This document shows positions 15,358-16,152 of a DNA stretch of 16,152 bases, in pieces. The translations under genes and the position numbers were made by a program. Numbering within the stretch: position 1 is the first letter of the stretch; each line of letters starts with the position of its first letter. The DNA comes from JACRDV01 sp024860865 [NCBI: Methanobacteriota archaeon] (GTDB taxonomy: Archaea > JACRDV01): NCBI GenBank assembly GCA_024860865.1, contig JACRDV010000038.1:1-16152 (forward strand). Direction: 5' to 3'. Under the pieces are notes generated by a model. The model was not told the DNA's origin. It saw nothing but the letters and a program-made list of their open reading frames with translations, and searched no databases.

Positions 15358-15374
15358 CCTTATATACTTTTTCC
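15358..15374 (-). promoter_or_regulatory. Strong BRE/TATA promoter of the histone gene
   Basis: On the minus strand GGAAAAAGTATATAAGG combines a purine-rich BRE (15374-15367) with a consensus TATA box (15366-15359). It is the best promoter in the window, as expected for an abundant chromatin protein. The predicted start near 15337 leaves a leader of about 28 bases with the GGGAGG site. Confidence 0.75.
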
Positions 15375-15481
15375 GTTTTTCGGTGCGGAACTAAAAACAA
15401 ACAGGCAAAATGTACTAAATCATAAATCACACAAATAATTTATGAAAATGCATTATTTGGGCGAAATATCTGGTTTTTAAT

Positions 15482-16123
15482 ATGAAAGCAATCGTTGGCA
15501 TTGACCTTGCAGGCAATCCGAAGAATCCAACTGGCTTTGCTGCTATTAAACCTAGCCTCACTGTCGAAGTTTGTTTAGTTTTTAATAATGAGGATATAAT
15601 AAAAAAAGTTGAAAGGACCGATCCAAGTTTAGTCGCTATCGATGCCCCATTAACTTTGCCAAAAGGAAGGTGTTGTTTTAAACTAAGTTGCAATTGCAAA
15701 ACTCGTGGAGCAAATTTAAGAGTTGCAGACCGAGAGATGATTAAACTTGGCTATAGAATTTTCCCTCCAGCTTTTGGCGGAATGAGAACTTTAACTATGC
15801 GCGGAATAGAGCTATCAAAAATTTTACATACAAAAAATTTTAAGGTAATTGAAGTCCATCCTAGATCTTCTAAACTTGCACTAAAATTACCAATTGAGAA
15901 CTCGCAAAAGCTTCAAAATAAATTGATAAAACTGGGACTAAAAGGAGAAATTCTGAAGCGAAAATTAAGCGATGATGAATTGGATGCGATAATTGCCGCT
16001 CTAACCGGATATCTCAACCTTAAAAATCAAACTGAAAAGATTGGAGAACCAGATGAGGGGCAAATAATCATTCCTAAAACAAATGCAAAGCTTAAGTATG
16101 CCAAATTTTCCAAATTATTTTGA
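15482..16123 (+). CDS. DUF429 protein (predicted RNase H-fold nuclease)
   Basis: The pattern MKAIVGIDLAGNPKNPTGFA (Asp8), LVAIDAPLTLP (Asp54), KVIEVHPRSS (Glu124) and LSDDELDAIIAALTGYL (Asp165/Asp168) is that of DUF429, a family with an RNase H-like fold whose acidic residues sit where a two-metal nuclease site would be. YRIFPPAFGGMRTLTMRG in the middle is also family-typical. Cys64, Cys65, Cys70 and Cys72 cluster in CCFKLSCNC just after the second motif and could bind a metal; whether this is general in the family I cannot say. The 213-residue length is normal. The ATG at 15482 has no clear ribosome binding site, so the transcript may be short-leadered or leaderless. The biological role of the family is not established. 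Confidence 0.8.
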   Translation: MKAIVGIDLAGNPKNPTGFAAIKPSLTVEVCLVFNNEDIIKKVERTDPSLVAIDAPLTLPKGRCCFKLSCNCKTRGANLRVADREMIKLGYRIFPPAFGGMRTLTMRGIELSKILHTKNFKVIEVHPRSSKLALKLPIENSQKLQNKLIKLGLKGEILKRKLSDDELDAIIAALTGYLNLKNQTEKIGEPDEGQIIIPKTNAKLKYAKFSKLF

Positions 16124-16152
16124 TATTTTTCCTCCGAAAATAGTCCTCATTA

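Noticed and set aside
16115-16152. Minus-strand C-terminal fragment MRTIFGGKISK and stop, possibly the end of a convergent gene
   Set aside because: Only about a dozen codons are visible at the window edge and they overlap the end of the DUF429 gene; there is no way to support it.
1-16152. tRNA or rRNA genes and CRISPR arrays
   Set aside because: No tRNA-like GTTCGAATC arms, no rRNA sequence and no regularly spaced repeats were seen on either strand when reading by eye.

Overview
The window looks like chromosomal DNA from an AT-rich archaeon. It carries a histone-fold protein of the HMf type, a family B DNA polymerase, an archaeal-type 2,3-bisphosphoglycerate-independent phosphoglycerate mutase, a citramalate synthase of the methanogen type, and BRE/TATA promoters with GGTG- or GGAGG-type ribosome binding sites. 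The DUF4443-like regulator and the style of the polymerase suggest a TACK-side lineage such as Bathyarchaeia, but that placement is inference.

Layout. Positions 1-2340 are accessory: a decayed DDE transposase on the minus strand, a VapB/VapC-like toxin-antitoxin pair, an amphi-Trp protein with an unusual Cys-rich helical tail, and an orphan nucleotidyltransferase. Positions 2395-4817 (minus) hold family B DNA polymerase, whose conserved N-terminus continues about 60 codons upstream of the first usable start codon, so a one-base frameshift is likely. Positions 4900-11428 (plus) are a branched-chain amino acid cluster: leuA, cimA, ilvB, ilvN and, after a 110-base gap with its own promoter-like sequence, ilvC. 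Positions 11599-12477 encode a membrane-anchored transglutaminase-like protein. Positions 12522-14490 (minus) hold apgM and a winged-helix DUF4443-like regulator. The regulator shares a palindromic A/T promoter with a divergent membrane-anchored protein of unknown function (14552-15055). Then come a histone gene (minus) and a DUF429 gene (plus).

How the genes work together. CimA makes citramalate, which leads to 2-oxobutyrate for isoleucine. IlvB/IlvN and IlvC carry out the shared isoleucine/valine steps. LeuA draws 2-oxoisovalerate into leucine. IlvD, LeuB, LeuCD and the transaminase are not in this window.

The main discovery candidate is at 4892-5008, directly upstream of leuA. It contains an 18-codon reading frame, MTTNIEYLLLVVILLILL, with 7 Leu, 3 Ile and 2 Val. 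Its ribosome binding site and start codon can pair with the 12 bases that begin right after its stop codon. A second short hairpin covers the leuA Shine-Dalgarno sequence. This has the layout of a leader-peptide attenuator sensing all three end products of the operon, which would be remarkable in an archaeon.
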